Source: Gamarada debralockiae
Taxonomy: Eukaryota > Ascomycota > Leotiomycetes > Helotiales > Hyphodiscaceae
Direction: 5' to 3'
Assembly: GCA_002803225.1 (NCBI GenBank)
Contig: NXFV01002069.1
Span: 1 to 56,873, forward strand
Length of the DNA: 56,873 nt
Positions 9,319 through 20,853 of the stretch are shown here, piece after piece (positions within the stretch are counted from its first letter, which is position 1; every line of letters begins with the position of its first letter). The translations under genes and the position numbers were made by a program. The notes beneath the pieces are model-generated. The model did no database searches and was not told the origin of the DNA. It worked only from the letters and a program-made list of their open reading frames with translations.

Positions 9319-11395
9319 CTAGGAAGAGGGAGTCCAGTCAGCCCTACTAAGATCGAGTTTGTGCTGGTGGTTCTCATGCTGCGGATATGTGTCGACGATC
9401 CACTGGCAGAATTCGTTCCATTTCTGTTGCCAAACCGCTGTGACTTCTTTCTTCTGAGCGTCATCCATACAACTGTGCTCCAAGCTCCATTTCGCAAGTT
9501 GTTTCCAACCCATCAGGCTCATATCTTCTGAACCGATCATGACTTGGTAGAAGTCGTGGGATAAGGAGGACCTGAAGGTATATTAGAAAAGGGAAAAGCG
9601 AAGAGTTGCGAGATACTAACTTGTAGAAGGTTGCGTTGTCGCTGTTGATTGTGCAGGGGACATTATTTGCGAGTAAAATGGGTAAGTGATGTCCAGCCAT
9701 GACAGGAGTAAGACCCAAGATTTCGTTGGATATGGGACAGGACTCGATCGCAATGTTCTTTTCTTTGAACATTCCCATGAGAAGCGGGTGTCTTGCGATG
9801 GCGTAGCCGTGCCCAATGCGCTTGGCATTTAGGAGAACAGCGTCAAAGAGATTGCTATCTACATTGTCGCCAACTTGAAGGGTCTCGCCGCAGTGAAAAA
9901 GGAAGGGGATATCCAAGTTTTGCTCATTGCATTTCTTGCGGAATTCCAGGAACTGCGGAACAAACTTTTTGAGTTCATGACCCATCTCCTCATGGCCAAC
10001 GAGATCAAACCCTGCGATTTATCAGTTTGAAACCAACATTTCCAAACTACATGCTGGGCTTACCGCAGATAAGCTTCGGAAACTGTTTCTTCAGCGCTAT
10101 ACACTCATTCAAGCAATATTCAACGGCGTCATTTGGGAAGGACCGAGGTGTGCAATAAATAACCTTCATGTCAGCGAAGTAGCCACGTTCTTGCTTGATC
10201 TCGGCCATGGTGCTCTCGACTCCATCTTGGAGGATTTCCATAATCTTCTCATTGTCCAAAGATTTACCGCCGCAGTCCGTTTTGAGTTGGTTGGTCTTCA
10301 TGAAATTGGGCCGAACTTCGGCATACTGAATGTTGTCGTCGACGAAATCCTGGATACACGCACGTGTGTAGTTACGGTATGCGGATTCGTATGCAAACAG
10401 GCCTTTCATCATCTGAGTGCGATAATTGAACCTCTCCCATATCCTGAAGCTACTATTAGCATACTATTTCAACAGACGGCGCACGTGACATACCCTCGAC
10501 CAGTTTGACGAACGCCATGAACCTCTTCTTCCGAGAACAGCATCTTCTTCTCTAGCCAATCTTCCACCTTATCGACTCCTTTATAATGTGTATTATCTGT
10601 GTCGTCCGTCCAATCAAATTGTTCTTGAAAGTCCTTGTACTTCATCCACCTCCATGGAGCGTAGTTTGTTTTGAAAATATTGGTCTCCGTTGGCTGCCGA
10701 TCAACCGGTATTTTCTCATCGGTGTCAAACTTCTTGTTGGCAGCCTTAACTCCCTCGTCATTGAAAACCATGAACTGGATCCTGCAGCAGCGGAAGTTGG
10801 GACTTTTCGTCAACGGATGAGAGCTACCAATGTACATCGTAGGGAGGTCCCGGGCTTGCTGAATGAGGAACTTTGGCGACAAACAGGAATTGAAATGGAC
10901 GTGTAGATGAGCTCCTTTTGGCATCTTTCTTGCCACTTTGAATAGCTCCGTCTTATTGATGAGGTCGACATTTCCAAGGAAGTGCTCCCCGGCGGTTTTC
11001 TCAACAACGATATTGTCAGTATCCGGAGAACGGCGCTTATGCGAGGGAGGCATGCTGTAGGTCGTGTCCCAATCATAATTTCTAATGCCACGGACAATAC
11101 GACAGGCTCTCTTTTCGAGTTCTGATGCAGTGGCGTTGACTTCGGCATCAAAAGCAGTTGCCTTTTCTGCTTGGATGAGCGTTACTCGAGCTGCGTTGTA
11201 TTCTGCTTCTGTCGAAATCTGTGGACCGTTGACAGAGACCCGCCAAGTCTTAGGCCGAACTGGTACTCCTGATTGAGGCATCTTATGAAGTCGTTGAGGG
11301 GTATGCGATTGGAGTTGAACCTGAACTTGAGCCTTGCCCTCCGGCGGCTCGTCGCTCTCTTTATCAACGGTGGAACAAAGGACGCCCATTTCCAT
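9319..11395 (-). CDS. ADGF/ADA2 (CECR1)-type adenosine deaminase-like protein
   Basis: Four exons, 10494-11395, 10064-10443, 9621-10011 and 9319-9571, with introns of 50, 52 and 49 nt, give 641 residues; all phases agree. The fold is the amidohydrolase deaminase barrel: the HLHVH metal motif, an HCGET motif, RIGHGYA, and NSDN near the end of the barrel. It matches the growth-factor-related branch (adenosine deaminase-related growth factor) rather than classical Ada by its long N-terminal region and the C-terminal GWKQLA..S..HSCM helix. No signal peptide is visible, so it is probably intracellular. In classical deaminases the last motif ends in two Asp residues, one for zinc and one for the purine ring; here the second is Asn, so deamination of adenosine is uncertain. 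Confidence 0.85.
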
Positions 11396-12418
11396 TCAGC
11401 CTTGAAAGGTAGATCAACTATGCCCCACGCTTGTGGTAATTTTGGGATAAAGCGCGTGCTCCTTGCGGCGCAGATTACATCGTTGAGCGTGCTCGGTCAA
11501 AGGAAGGGAGATGAAATGGAGTTGCTCTCGTGCTCTGGGTATCCAGGCCCTGCCTTGCGCTGCTCAGCCACGCTTGCGATCAGCTGCTGATTGGCTACAT
11601 GCGCCAGCCTCTTAGGACTATAGCTGATTATGATAAGACGCTTTTGGCGTAAGTCATTGGTATTTTTACGATGCTGACAGGACGTCCATCTTGGTTATGG
11701 AGGGTGAAATGTTGGTTCTGGAGTGATTAAGGTGGTTGTTTGTTTTGATTCACAACAAAATTTGCTTGTCACTGGTTGAGGTGTGAGGTCACGTGACCTA
11801 TCTGAGATCAGAATTTCAGAATACTTCCAGGCAGAAGGCGTGGGTTATCCGGTAATCCGATAGGGATGGTGTCTTCATAGGTCAGCCTTGGGGTCAGACC
11901 TAAGACCGTTAAAGATGTCGTCCGCTTAGCTACATCGACTTTACCTGAAAGGCTCAGCCTCGCCGTTGTCTTAGCACCGAGACCGAGATGGTACACCGTC
12001 TTACAGCCTCAACTCATAATTGTCAATTTCAAATTAATCACGCATATCGAAGATGAAGACTTTCTGGGCTTTGAAGCTCGGTATGACGTGCGAACTCGAA
12101 AATTAATTAGAGGCTGTGCTCAATGTGACCCAAATCCGAAAGTACGGGTCAAGGAACGAATTACTTGAAGTTGGGCTTCCCCAGTGGCTGAGATGAAAGT
12201 GACTCAAGAACTAGTGATCACCGGAGAGGAAAACTTTTTGTAAATGCAGTTCATGTATCTAGGTATGGTGTATCGTCATGAACTTTACGTCCTTCATACA
12301 CCAGGAGCTCGAATGCTGCCAAAATTTCTCTATCAGCCTTTTGTATGACGCCTCGCTTTTTGAATACTCCACATGAAATGATTCCGGCCCTCTACATTAA
12401 TCTATTCTCAAACTTTCT
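11396..12418. other. Intergenic region between deaminase and SRP40 genes
   Basis: It carries the promoter of the minus-strand deaminase gene near 11400-11600 and the 3' end of SRP40 near 12300-12418. No ORF, RNA gene or repeat of note seen. Confidence 0.35.
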
Positions 12419-13984
12419 CTAATCCTCGAATTTGATGCCCTTTTTGCCCTCAACATCAATGTACCCTCCGCGATAACTTCCCCGCTTCTTCTTGTTCTTC
12501 TCCTTCGTGAAACCCTTTCCTCTCGTGACGATCAAATCCTCGTGAGCTTTCTGAGCATAGTCGTATGGGACGTATGCGTTGCTGGCCAATCGATCATCCA
12601 CCTTGATATCCTTTGGAATTCTCGAGAATGGTACGTTGGTCTTCTTCGACTGCTTGATTGCAGGGGTGGGAGGTAGGGGTGGTGACATCTTGCGAACTGC
12701 GGTCTTGGTGACGGTTGTGGTGACTTTCGTGGCCTTTAGCTCGGAGTCGGAGTCGCTGGAAGAGGAGCCGGAGGATGATTCAAAAGTTTTCTTAGGAGCA
12801 TCGGAAAGGGTAGCGCTGGTGTCCGAACTGACAGGTTTCTCGATGGTCTTCTTCGGGACGTCGTCTTCACTCTCTGAGTCGCTGTCAGAATCGGAAGATT
12901 CGGAGTCTGATTTTGGCAATGGGACTTTCTGGGCAATGGAGTTGGTCGATGAGTCGGATTCTTCATCAGACTCAGGTTCAGACTCTGAGGATGAAGAAGA
13001 GCTACTGTCTGAAGAGGATATCTTTTTCTTAGCTTTGGTGTCTTCTGCGGACGAGGAAGAGTCGGAATCAGAGGAAGACTCGCTGTCGGAAGTCCCAGAA
13101 GCCGCCTGGTTCTTCTTCGACAATGCTACCTTGTCTTCTGAGCTTGAATCGGAGCCCGATTCTGATTCAGAGGAGTCGTCAGAGGACGCAGCTGGCTGGG
13201 TTTTTAGCTTCTTCGTCTTCGGGGCTTCACCTTCTGAACTGGAATCTGAACCAGATGATGACGATGAGTCGCTGCTGGAAGAAGCTTTGCGCTTTAATCC
13301 ATTGACTTTTGCCTTTGGTGGTGCTATCTTCGTAACCGATACGTGGTCTTCATCGTCCTCATCGTCTGCATCGCTGTCGGAACTACTGGAGGTAGAAGAG
13401 GAAGATGAGGACGACTTTCTTGCCGAAACCTTCTTCTCTTGTGGTGCATCCGCCATCTCAACATCGCTGTCCTCACTATCTTCACCGCCGCTGGAGCTGT
13501 CGCTATCACCGCTGCTTGATGCATCGTCTTTCGCCTTTTGCCCGTCGATTTTGACTTGTTCGCTCCCAGAATCCTTATCCTTCTTGACAGCTGTATTTCC
13601 CTTCGTCTCCCCCTTCAGTTCGCGCCACTCATTGTAAATTGTGCTAAGGGAAGGAACGCCTTGAACGACTTCTGACTTCTCGCCCCTCTTCTTACGTTCG
13701 GTGGAGAATGATTGACTAGTATTCGTGAATTCATTCTCGACGAGGAAGGCTCCGATGAGTTCAATCAATTCGGTGGGAGGGGTTGGTTTGGGAGGTTCTC
13801 CAGCAGCTCGACGCTTCAAAAGCTCTTTTGCAAGTTCCTTCTCCTGCTTGTTCTTGGATTTACCGTCGTTTTGTGATTTGGTCGGTGCGGGGTTCCCGGG
13901 GGCTGGAAAGAGCCAGTCTGGTTGTTTTTGGCCAGTGGTGGTCTTCCTCTTCCCAATCTTCTGCATATTTGGGTTACCAGACAT
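12419..13984 (-). CDS. SRP40: SRP40 / Nopp140-like nucleolar phosphoprotein
   Basis: Single exon, 521 residues. I chose the start at 13984 because the frame upstream (to 14110) has no family character and the sequence from 13984 begins with a typical short basic lead. A LisH-like helix lies near residues 75-105 (around the GAFLVENEF motif). The middle is a long run of Ser-Asp/Glu blocks separated by Lys-rich spacers, the casein-kinase-2 target layout of Nopp140. The last 70 residues match the SRP40 C-terminal domain, with PFSRIP, a YDYAQKAHEDL step and a basic GKGFTKEKNKKKRGSYRGG stretch. It is expected to act in the nucleolus as a chaperone for box C/D and H/ACA snoRNPs. It is divergent from SEC3. 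Confidence 0.9.
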   Translation of the reverse strand: MSGNPNMQKIGKRKTTTGQKQPDWLFPAPGNPAPTKSQNDGKSKNKQEKELAKELLKRRAAGEPPKPTPPTELIELIGAFLVENEFTNTSQSFSTERKKRGEKSEVVQGVPSLSTIYNEWRELKGETKGNTAVKKDKDSGSEQVKIDGQKAKDDASSSGDSDSSSGGEDSEDSDVEMADAPQEKKVSARKSSSSSSSTSSSSDSDADDEDDEDHVSVTKIAPPKAKVNGLKRKASSSSDSSSSSGSDSSSEGEAPKTKKLKTQPAASSDDSSESESGSDSSSEDKVALSKKNQAASGTSDSESSSDSDSSSSAEDTKAKKKISSSDSSSSSSSESEPESDEESDSSTNSIAQKVPLPKSDSESSDSDSDSESEDDVPKKTIEKPVSSDTSATLSDAPKKTFESSSGSSSSDSDSELKATKVTTTVTKTAVRKMSPPLPPTPAIKQSKKTNVPFSRIPKDIKVDDRLASNAYVPYDYAQKAHEDLIVTRGKGFTKEKNKKKRGSYRGGYIDVEGKKGIKFED

Positions 13985-14597
13985 CTTGAAGGAGATTGAT
14001 GTTCGTGATAGGTAGGTAAGAAAATATGGAAGCTTGCTCCTTATCGCGAAATAAAAAAAAGTTCGTGCGCAGGAAAATTGAGCGGCCTGGGATCCGCTAG
14101 TGTTTGCCACTTTTATAAATAGTTAGCAGAATAAAGCGGCGAGCCATATCTTCAAAGAAGGCAATGAAGGATGGGCAAATCACACAGCTTTCCTTTTTTC
14201 AAGCTCTGTTATAGTACCGGATGGAGGCATGGCATCCAAACTAGCAAACTAACATTCAGCCAAGCTAATTGATCAAAACGGTTGAATTTTTGTGAAGGAA
14301 TTTGACCGCTGCCTCTACTCATTGATACGGTGTATTATTGCATGTCCTGTCTCTACCCGCCGCTGTTACCCGCGAATTGATGGTCAGGGAGACTGTGCAC
14401 GTTGGAGACCCGACTACGGTTCGAACATTAACACAAACCATTTACCAGTCCCAGTATATAATTCGGCACAGCGCCATATTGCGAAATCACATAACTGACC
14501 TGGGACTGTCTCGAGCCGCAAAGATCAAAGCGTCGACACTCATAAATGAATGAACGGAACCTACGGTTAACTCGCCGAGAAGACGTGGCTCCGCCAA
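13985..14597. promoter_or_regulatory. Divergent promoter region, SRP40 / SEC3
   Basis: 613 bp between the two start codons, with SRP40 leaving to the left and SEC3 to the right. It must contain both promoters. I see no clear TATA box or named operator. Small ORFs here (for example 14292-14498) have no coding signature. Confidence 0.5.
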
Positions 14598-17500
14598 ATG
14601 GAGGGTTCATCACAGAATGGACCTGGCGGGGTCAACGGCAGCAATGGCATGTCCAGGGCTGAGCGATTTGAAGACGAGAAGCGGCGAATCATTGACAGCT
14701 GCTTTAACAAGAAAGACGATGATGGATCTTGTAAGAAGACCCCGACTCTTTGTACTGGGGTTCCAGGAAGAATGCTAACGTCTGACACTGTAGTACTGGA
14801 ATCATACATCACGCACATCAGAATCATTGAAGATGCTGCGTATCCATCCGCCCCCCCTCCGCCCAATGCGAACCCTGATGCAAAGAAACCGCGTCTCATA
14901 ATTGTTGCTGTGCGCAAGTCTGGACGAGTGCGCATGCACAAGGCCAGAGAAAATGCCAATGGGACCTTTTCGATAGGGAAAACTTGGATGCTTGATGATC
15001 TATCAACTGTGCAGACTTTCACAAACTCAACTCCTGGCAGTATTGAGGAAGAGCAGCAGAAGCAGTGGGCGGGCGGCAATGGGTTCATCGTGACAATAGG
15101 AAAGCCATATTACTGGCAAGCAAATACACCGAAAGAGAAGCAATTCTTCATTGCAAGTCTAGTGAAGATCTACACGAAATACACTGGAGGGAAATCACCG
15201 GAGCTCGTCGGATTTGACACGAGAGAAAGGGAGCAATTACTGGGAGCTTCTGGTGCAGCACGACCTCCTCCCCCTCAACAACCGCCTGTACAAGGACCAC
15301 CGTATGGGCAACCTCAAAATCGTGCCCCAAGAAGAGATCCCTCACGAGAGCCACCTGCCTTACGAAAACAACCCAGTCGAGATGCAATGCAACGCCTACC
15401 GGGTCAAATGCCACCGGGTGGGAACTCATCATTTACCTCTCAAACATCGAGGCCTCCTATGCGGGCGCGGCGAGAAGAATCTCCAAGCAGTATCGACTCG
15501 AATACACCTTTGATTCCGCAGAACCAGCGAGACTTGCGCAGATTAGCGGGTAGTAATCAGAGTCAGGAATCATTTGGGAGATCCGATGATGGTGCGAGTG
15601 GGCCTCCGCGCTCACGTGGAGGACTTAACGGCCTCCCCAACGCACCAGGCAGATTTCAAGATCGCAGCATGACGCCGACTTCACTCCGGGCCGGTACTCC
15701 TGACAGTGGATTCTCAAGCGTCAAAGATGATATTCCCCCAGTGCCCGCGCCTCTACGAGTAGGAGAACCTCAAGCCCCACCACCGGAACGACGCAGACCT
15801 CCAATGCCGGTCTTAGGCGATTCGCGTCAGCGTGGACAGAATTTAAACGAGAACATTGTGCCTGCGCCATTAGCGAGTCCGGGAATGCGGCGAGAAGAAT
15901 TACGTCCTCCAATTCGTAGTAATGAACGGACCCAACCACGAGAACGAGATCTAGAAACTAACGGGAGCAACAACGCCCAATCAAGCATGGATTCTAACAA
16001 AGAGGACCTTTCCCACCAAGCCTCAGAAGAGTCCGCAAAGAGTGAGGATGCGATCATTCCCCCAGCTCCAGCTGCAGAACCTGCTCAGCCTTCGCCAATC
16101 ATTTCACCTGTCGAAGTGCCTCCAGAGCCGGAAGAGGAAGTCCGTCCTGGTCTTGGGCCGATGATTAAGAAGAAGTCGAAAGGAGACATCGCCAACACAT
16201 TCCTCAGAGCTGCGAAGACTGCCAATGCATTCAATTCCTTCAAGCCACGCGCTGGCGGTGCTGCTGAGCGCTTGAGAGAGACGCAAGCAAAGTCGCCCGA
16301 TGGCCCAGATGGTATAACAAGCGTCGTTCCTGCACCATCATTGATCCGAGGCCTGAGTGGCGATAGCTCTAATGCTACTACGCCTACCGCAGCGATTCCC
16401 GATAAGATTGATGAGAAGCTACAACCCAAAAAGGCAAGTGACAGTATTCCCGAAGTCAAGATAACAGTTCCCGGATCGGATCGACCGAGCAGCGTTGAGG
16501 GTCCTTTCAAGGTATCGCAAGAAAACGTTTTGCCGGAAAAGTCGAAGACCCGTGAAGTCAAACGACCGAAGCCAGCTTCAGAGACAATGCAGAAAGAGCT
16601 TGCGTCATTAGGCATCGATCCTAGTATTCTTGATGGCAGAGGCAATGATTTGGTCAGTGCTTGGGATGAATTTGGCTGGGTTGGCGAAGGTGTACATATC
16701 AAGAACATCGACCAGATGAGAGATGAGGTTGAACGAGAACTCAATAAGGTCCAAGCAGGTGGCTGGCTGAGTAGGTTGGAAGAAGAGGACGAAAGAGTAG
16801 AGGCAATCCAGAAAGGCCTCGACAAGGTCATTGACGAGTGTGATGAGCTAGATGGATTGCTCACATTATATCTTGTTGAGCTTGGCGTAAGTCCTCTTAC
16901 CCGAAATAAGTGGGCTCTCCTCCTGACCAATTCCAGACTTTGAATGAAGACATCGCATATATTGAGGCTCAATCGCAAGGGCTTCAAGTTCAAACGGCAA
17001 ACCAAAAGCTTCTGCAGGCTGAACTCCAGACGCTGCTTGATACGATATCGATATCTTCAGAAGATCTTGGAAGCCTTCGCGAAGCGTCCCTGGAATCCCC
17101 GCGCGGCCTCGAGCAAATCGAAAAATCGCTGGTCATGCTTTTCAAAGCCATGATAACAATCGACCCTACGCTCAGCTTATCTGGTCCTAGGGCCAGTGAG
17201 GATGGTAGTGTTCGTTCTGGAAAGCCTGGCGGCTTTGGCAACAGCGAAATTGGAAGCATGCGGGTCTTGCAAGAGAAGAAAGACGTCTACAAAAATGAAA
17301 GCGTTCAATTCCTCCGCAGACTCAAGCCGTTCTTGCAGGTAAAATTCGGAGCTGCGATCGATGAGACCAGAAAAGCTTTGGAGCGCGAGAAGGGAAGCAA
17401 TCTCACCAGAGCTGCCGGCAAAGCAAAGCTTGACCCTCGAAATCACGACCTCTCCCGCAGCCTACTTTGGAGATACAGCCCACTTATGCTGTTCTCGCGT

Positions 17501-19076
17501 GAAGTTGATCGCATAGAGTGGGAAGAGTTGATGAAGACATACGAAATGGTCAGCAGACCCTTGTACCAAGACGAGTTCAGAGATGCTGTATTCGCCTGGA
17601 AGCGCGTCGCTAGGAAGCCCACTGGCGATGAAGGTGACATATTGTTTACCTCCCAGATCGAGAAGCAGACGGAGGGTATTGCAACTACAGCTCGAAAGTT
17701 GACTGTCAAGAGAAGTCAGACTTTGGCCAAGAGTTTACGATCTCCGATAGGCGACAACAGTAGCAAGACCAATATCGATAAATCCGATGGTCGACTGCAA
17801 CCGTATGAAGTATTCGGAGGAGCTCTTGATGAGATGGTTCCAATCATGAGCATGGAACAGAATTTCATCGTTGAGTTCTTCCATGTCACTTCACTTGAGC
17901 AACACGACTTTCCAGACGCTGTTGCTGCAGCCCCGCCTGACATGCGACAAGGTGGTGATTTGAGACGGCCTAGAGTCATGGATCCGAACCGAGATCTTGC
18001 GAAACAGGTTGTCCTTTCGATGGAGGAGGTTTACTCGTTCTTTTTGGGTGACATGCAAGCGCTCATCGACTGGAGTCTTCAAGCCGATCCATTGTAAGCC
18101 GAGACCTCAACTCCTTCTATCAGTTGACTAGTACTAACAAAACTTCAGGCAAGGCGTTGGTATCATCGCGGCTATTGAGCGCAAACTTATCGATTTCGAA
18201 GAGTCGAGTCAAGAATTCCTAGCCCGCACCCTTCAAAAGCTTCATACACGTCTTGTCGGACTCTTCACCAAGTTCCTGGACGAGCAAATACGCGCAATCG
18301 AAGACACAAAGGTCAAGATTAAGAAGCGGAAAGGCGTCATTGCTTTCGTGCGTATCTTTCCGTCCTTCTCCTTGGCGCTGGAGACCATGCTTACCACGTC
18401 CCACGACCTCGAAATCCGCGAGACTGTTAACCAAGCATACGCACGCATCAACAAGGCGATGTTTGAGTCTTTGAAAGTCATTGCAAGAGAAAACCCAGGT
18501 GCTCAGACTGCGGGTGCTGATCCAGAGGATAAGGAGGCTCTCAACTACCAGATCCTTCTGATCGAGAATATGAATCACTACTTGGAAGAAGTCGATACTC
18601 GTTCCAACCCAGTTCTTGAAGATTGGAAACAGAGTGCTGCACAAGAGATGGAAGAGCACATGTCGCTCTACCTCGGTGCGGTTATTCGAAGACCACTTGG
18701 CAAACTCCTCGACTTCTTGGAAAGCACTGAGAGTCTCATGCTCTCACGCCAACCGGGAGAACCAGCTTCGAAGATCTCCAGCATGCCATCTCATTCGAAG
18801 TCGACATTCAGAAAGATTCTTGCAGGTTACGATTCGAAGGAGATCCGAAAGGGTATTGAGACGCTCAAGAGACGAGTTGAGAAGCACTTCGGAGATGCTG
18901 ATGACCCAGGACTCAGTCGCGGTCTCGTGTTGAAGGTGCTGCAGAATTGCGAGAAATATTATGAGAAAGTCGAGGACAGAATTCTCACAATTCAAAGAGA
19001 TGTATACGAAGGGGAAGTGTTTCTTCCTTGGAACAGAGAAGATGTGTCAACAGCTTTCCGCAATCAAGGCAGATAG
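14598..19076 (+). CDS. SEC3: Exocyst complex subunit Sec3
   Basis: Four exons, 14598-14730, 14794-16886, 16937-18093 and 18149-19076, encode 1436 residues, a usual length for filamentous fungi. Residues of about 45-180 are the Sec3 N-terminal PIP2- and Rho-GTPase-binding PH-like domain. A long Pro/Ser/Arg-rich disordered segment follows (about 200-600), then a coiled coil, then the C-terminal Sec3 helical rods. Sec3 is the landmark subunit of the exocyst that tethers secretory vesicles at growing hyphal tips and septa, through PI(4,5)P2 and Rho1/Cdc42. The first intron is 63 nt, contains no stop, and so could be read through; its GTAAGA donor, GCTAAC branch point and TAG acceptor make it a real intron. 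Confidence 0.93.
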
Positions 19077-19394
19077 ATATGAGAATGGTATGCATGGGTC
19101 AAGTTTCCATTCGTTTGTATTTTGAGCGACATTGAGGGTTTGGCGTTAGATCGATGAAACCGAATGGGTTGCATCGAAAATGTATCATTGTACGGAATAT
19201 ACCACAGCAATCAACGAACGAAGCAATTTTCATGAGGCTCTGAGGCATTTAATATTGTGATGCGGGAAGCTGAGTGTAATATGAATACGTAAAGTTACGG
19301 AAATACGCGGATGCCGATCACTTCCCCGCAACGTACAAATATCTGGGAAAGTCCCAAGATCTTCACCGTCAAACTGCACCAGCGCACATCAAAA
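19077..19394. promoter_or_regulatory. Spacer between SEC3 and the MFS transporter
   Basis: 318 bp holding the SEC3 3' end and the promoter of the next plus-strand gene. An in-frame upstream ATG at 19311 exists, but the A-rich context at 19395 fits a start better. Confidence 0.35.
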
Positions 19395-20817
19395 ATGTCG
19401 CCCCCAACAGACGCTATCCCACTCACCTCCATCCACTCCGTTCACAACAACGCTTCCACATCAGAACCCGAGAATGGAGCCTCGCAAATCGAGCCCAACA
19501 CCGGCACGATCACAGCGACGGAGCTTCGCCCCACAACCCGTCAACGCCAAATTCTCGTCCTGATCTCCTCTTTCCTCACAATAGTCATCACAATCGGCTT
19601 CAACCAATCCTATGGCGTCTTCCAAAGTTACTATGTCTCTCCGACGCAAACCATGCTGCCGAAGTCTACCTCTCAGGACTCTGCCTTGATAGCTTTCGTG
19701 GGAACGTTGGGCTATGGTCTCACGTGGGGAGGCAGCATCTTTGTGAACCCAATCATGGCGCGCTTGGGTGTCAGGGGGACGAGGTGGCTCAGTGTCCTAG
19801 GTGTGCTGGGGATGAGTGCAGGATTTGGGCTAGCGAGTTTGAGCACGCAGGTCTTGCATCTCCTCTTAACGCAAGGCCTCCTCTTTGGTCTTGGTTCTTC
19901 ACTCCTGTACTTCCCCATTCTCTCCGCAGCACCGGAATATTTTACCGCACACCGTGGCTCAGCGATGGGTTTCATTCTCTCCGGCGCTGGAATTGGCGGG
20001 CTGGTTTTCTCGCCTCTCGTCAGAGCTCTTTTAACGGCTATTGGACCACGGTGGACATTGCGCTTCTTGTGCTTCCTCAACCTGCTGATCTCGCTGCCTA
20101 TCGCTATCACCGCTTCCCCATCACGCTTCGTTGGGAGAAGGCCCACGCACGTGAATCTCAAGCTGGCGTTAAAGCCGGCATTTTTGTTCAGTGTTGGAGC
20201 AGCATTCTTACAAGCTGGTGGAAATGGATTGCCGTTGACGTTCCTGTCAGAATATTCTGTTGCGCTTGGCTATTCCGCTGGCTTTGGAGCAACCTTACTG
20301 GCAATTTCCAGCGGTATTAATTCCGTGGGTCGTGTGATTACAGGATATGCTGGAGATAAATGGGGGAGGCAGAACACTCTCATCCTCACAGTCGTATTAT
20401 CTGTGGCTTCAGTTCTAGGATTCTGGCTGAGTAGTACGGCGGCGGGTGGAAACAAGGTGTTGTGGTTGCTGTTTGTGGTGTTTTATGGTGCTGCTGGTGG
20501 AGGTTATAATGCCTTGTTTCCAACTGTGAGTCCTTTTTCCATTTGTGATTCCAGCTCTAACATATAAGCAGACTGTGGCAGAAGTCTTTGGACTCCAAGC
20601 GTATGCCAGTGTCAGTGGCTTTATGTACTTCATGAGAGGTCTCGGAACGACATTCGGGAGTCCTGTTGGAGGTAAGATCTTGGGTGAGAGCAGAGTGAGC
20701 AATTACAAGAATGTAGTACTGTTCGATGGTGCGCTGCTTGCTGGCGCGGCTTTTTGTGTTGTTGCGGTGAGGTGCTGGGATGCTGTAGACAAGAGAGTTT
20801 GGAAGTGGAAAGCCTGA
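19395..20817 (+). CDS. MFS transporter, monocarboxylate-porter type
   Basis: Two exons, 19395-20525 and 20572-20817, split by a 46-nt intron, give 458 residues. Twelve hydrophobic segments are seen, after a polar N-terminal tail of about 70 residues. The first helix with the NQSYGVFQSYY motif, the GLGSSLLYFP stretch in helix 4-5, and GYAGDKWGR between helices 8 and 9 are typical of the fungal MCT family (Mch/Esbp6 relatives). Substrates in this family range from monocarboxylates to riboflavin, so the cargo cannot be assigned. It sits in the plasma or vacuolar membrane. The gene converges on the DUF4419 gene with only 36 bp between stop codons, so their transcripts should overlap. Confidence 0.88.
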
Positions 20818-20853
20818 TGCACTGTGCATACGGCGAAAAACAATGTAAGAATA

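Noticed and set aside
12579..13637. 352-codon plus-strand ORF opposite SRP40
   Set aside because: It is the complement of Ser-Asp/Glu-rich codons, which naturally leave the antisense frame open; the minus strand carries the known SRP40 domains.
14567..15088. 173-codon minus-strand ORF over the SEC3 start
   Set aside because: Antisense of the Sec3 N-terminal domain, with no family signature of its own.
16085..17005. 306-codon minus-strand ORF inside SEC3
   Set aside because: Shadow of the Sec3 exons; crosses a proven intron in the sense gene.
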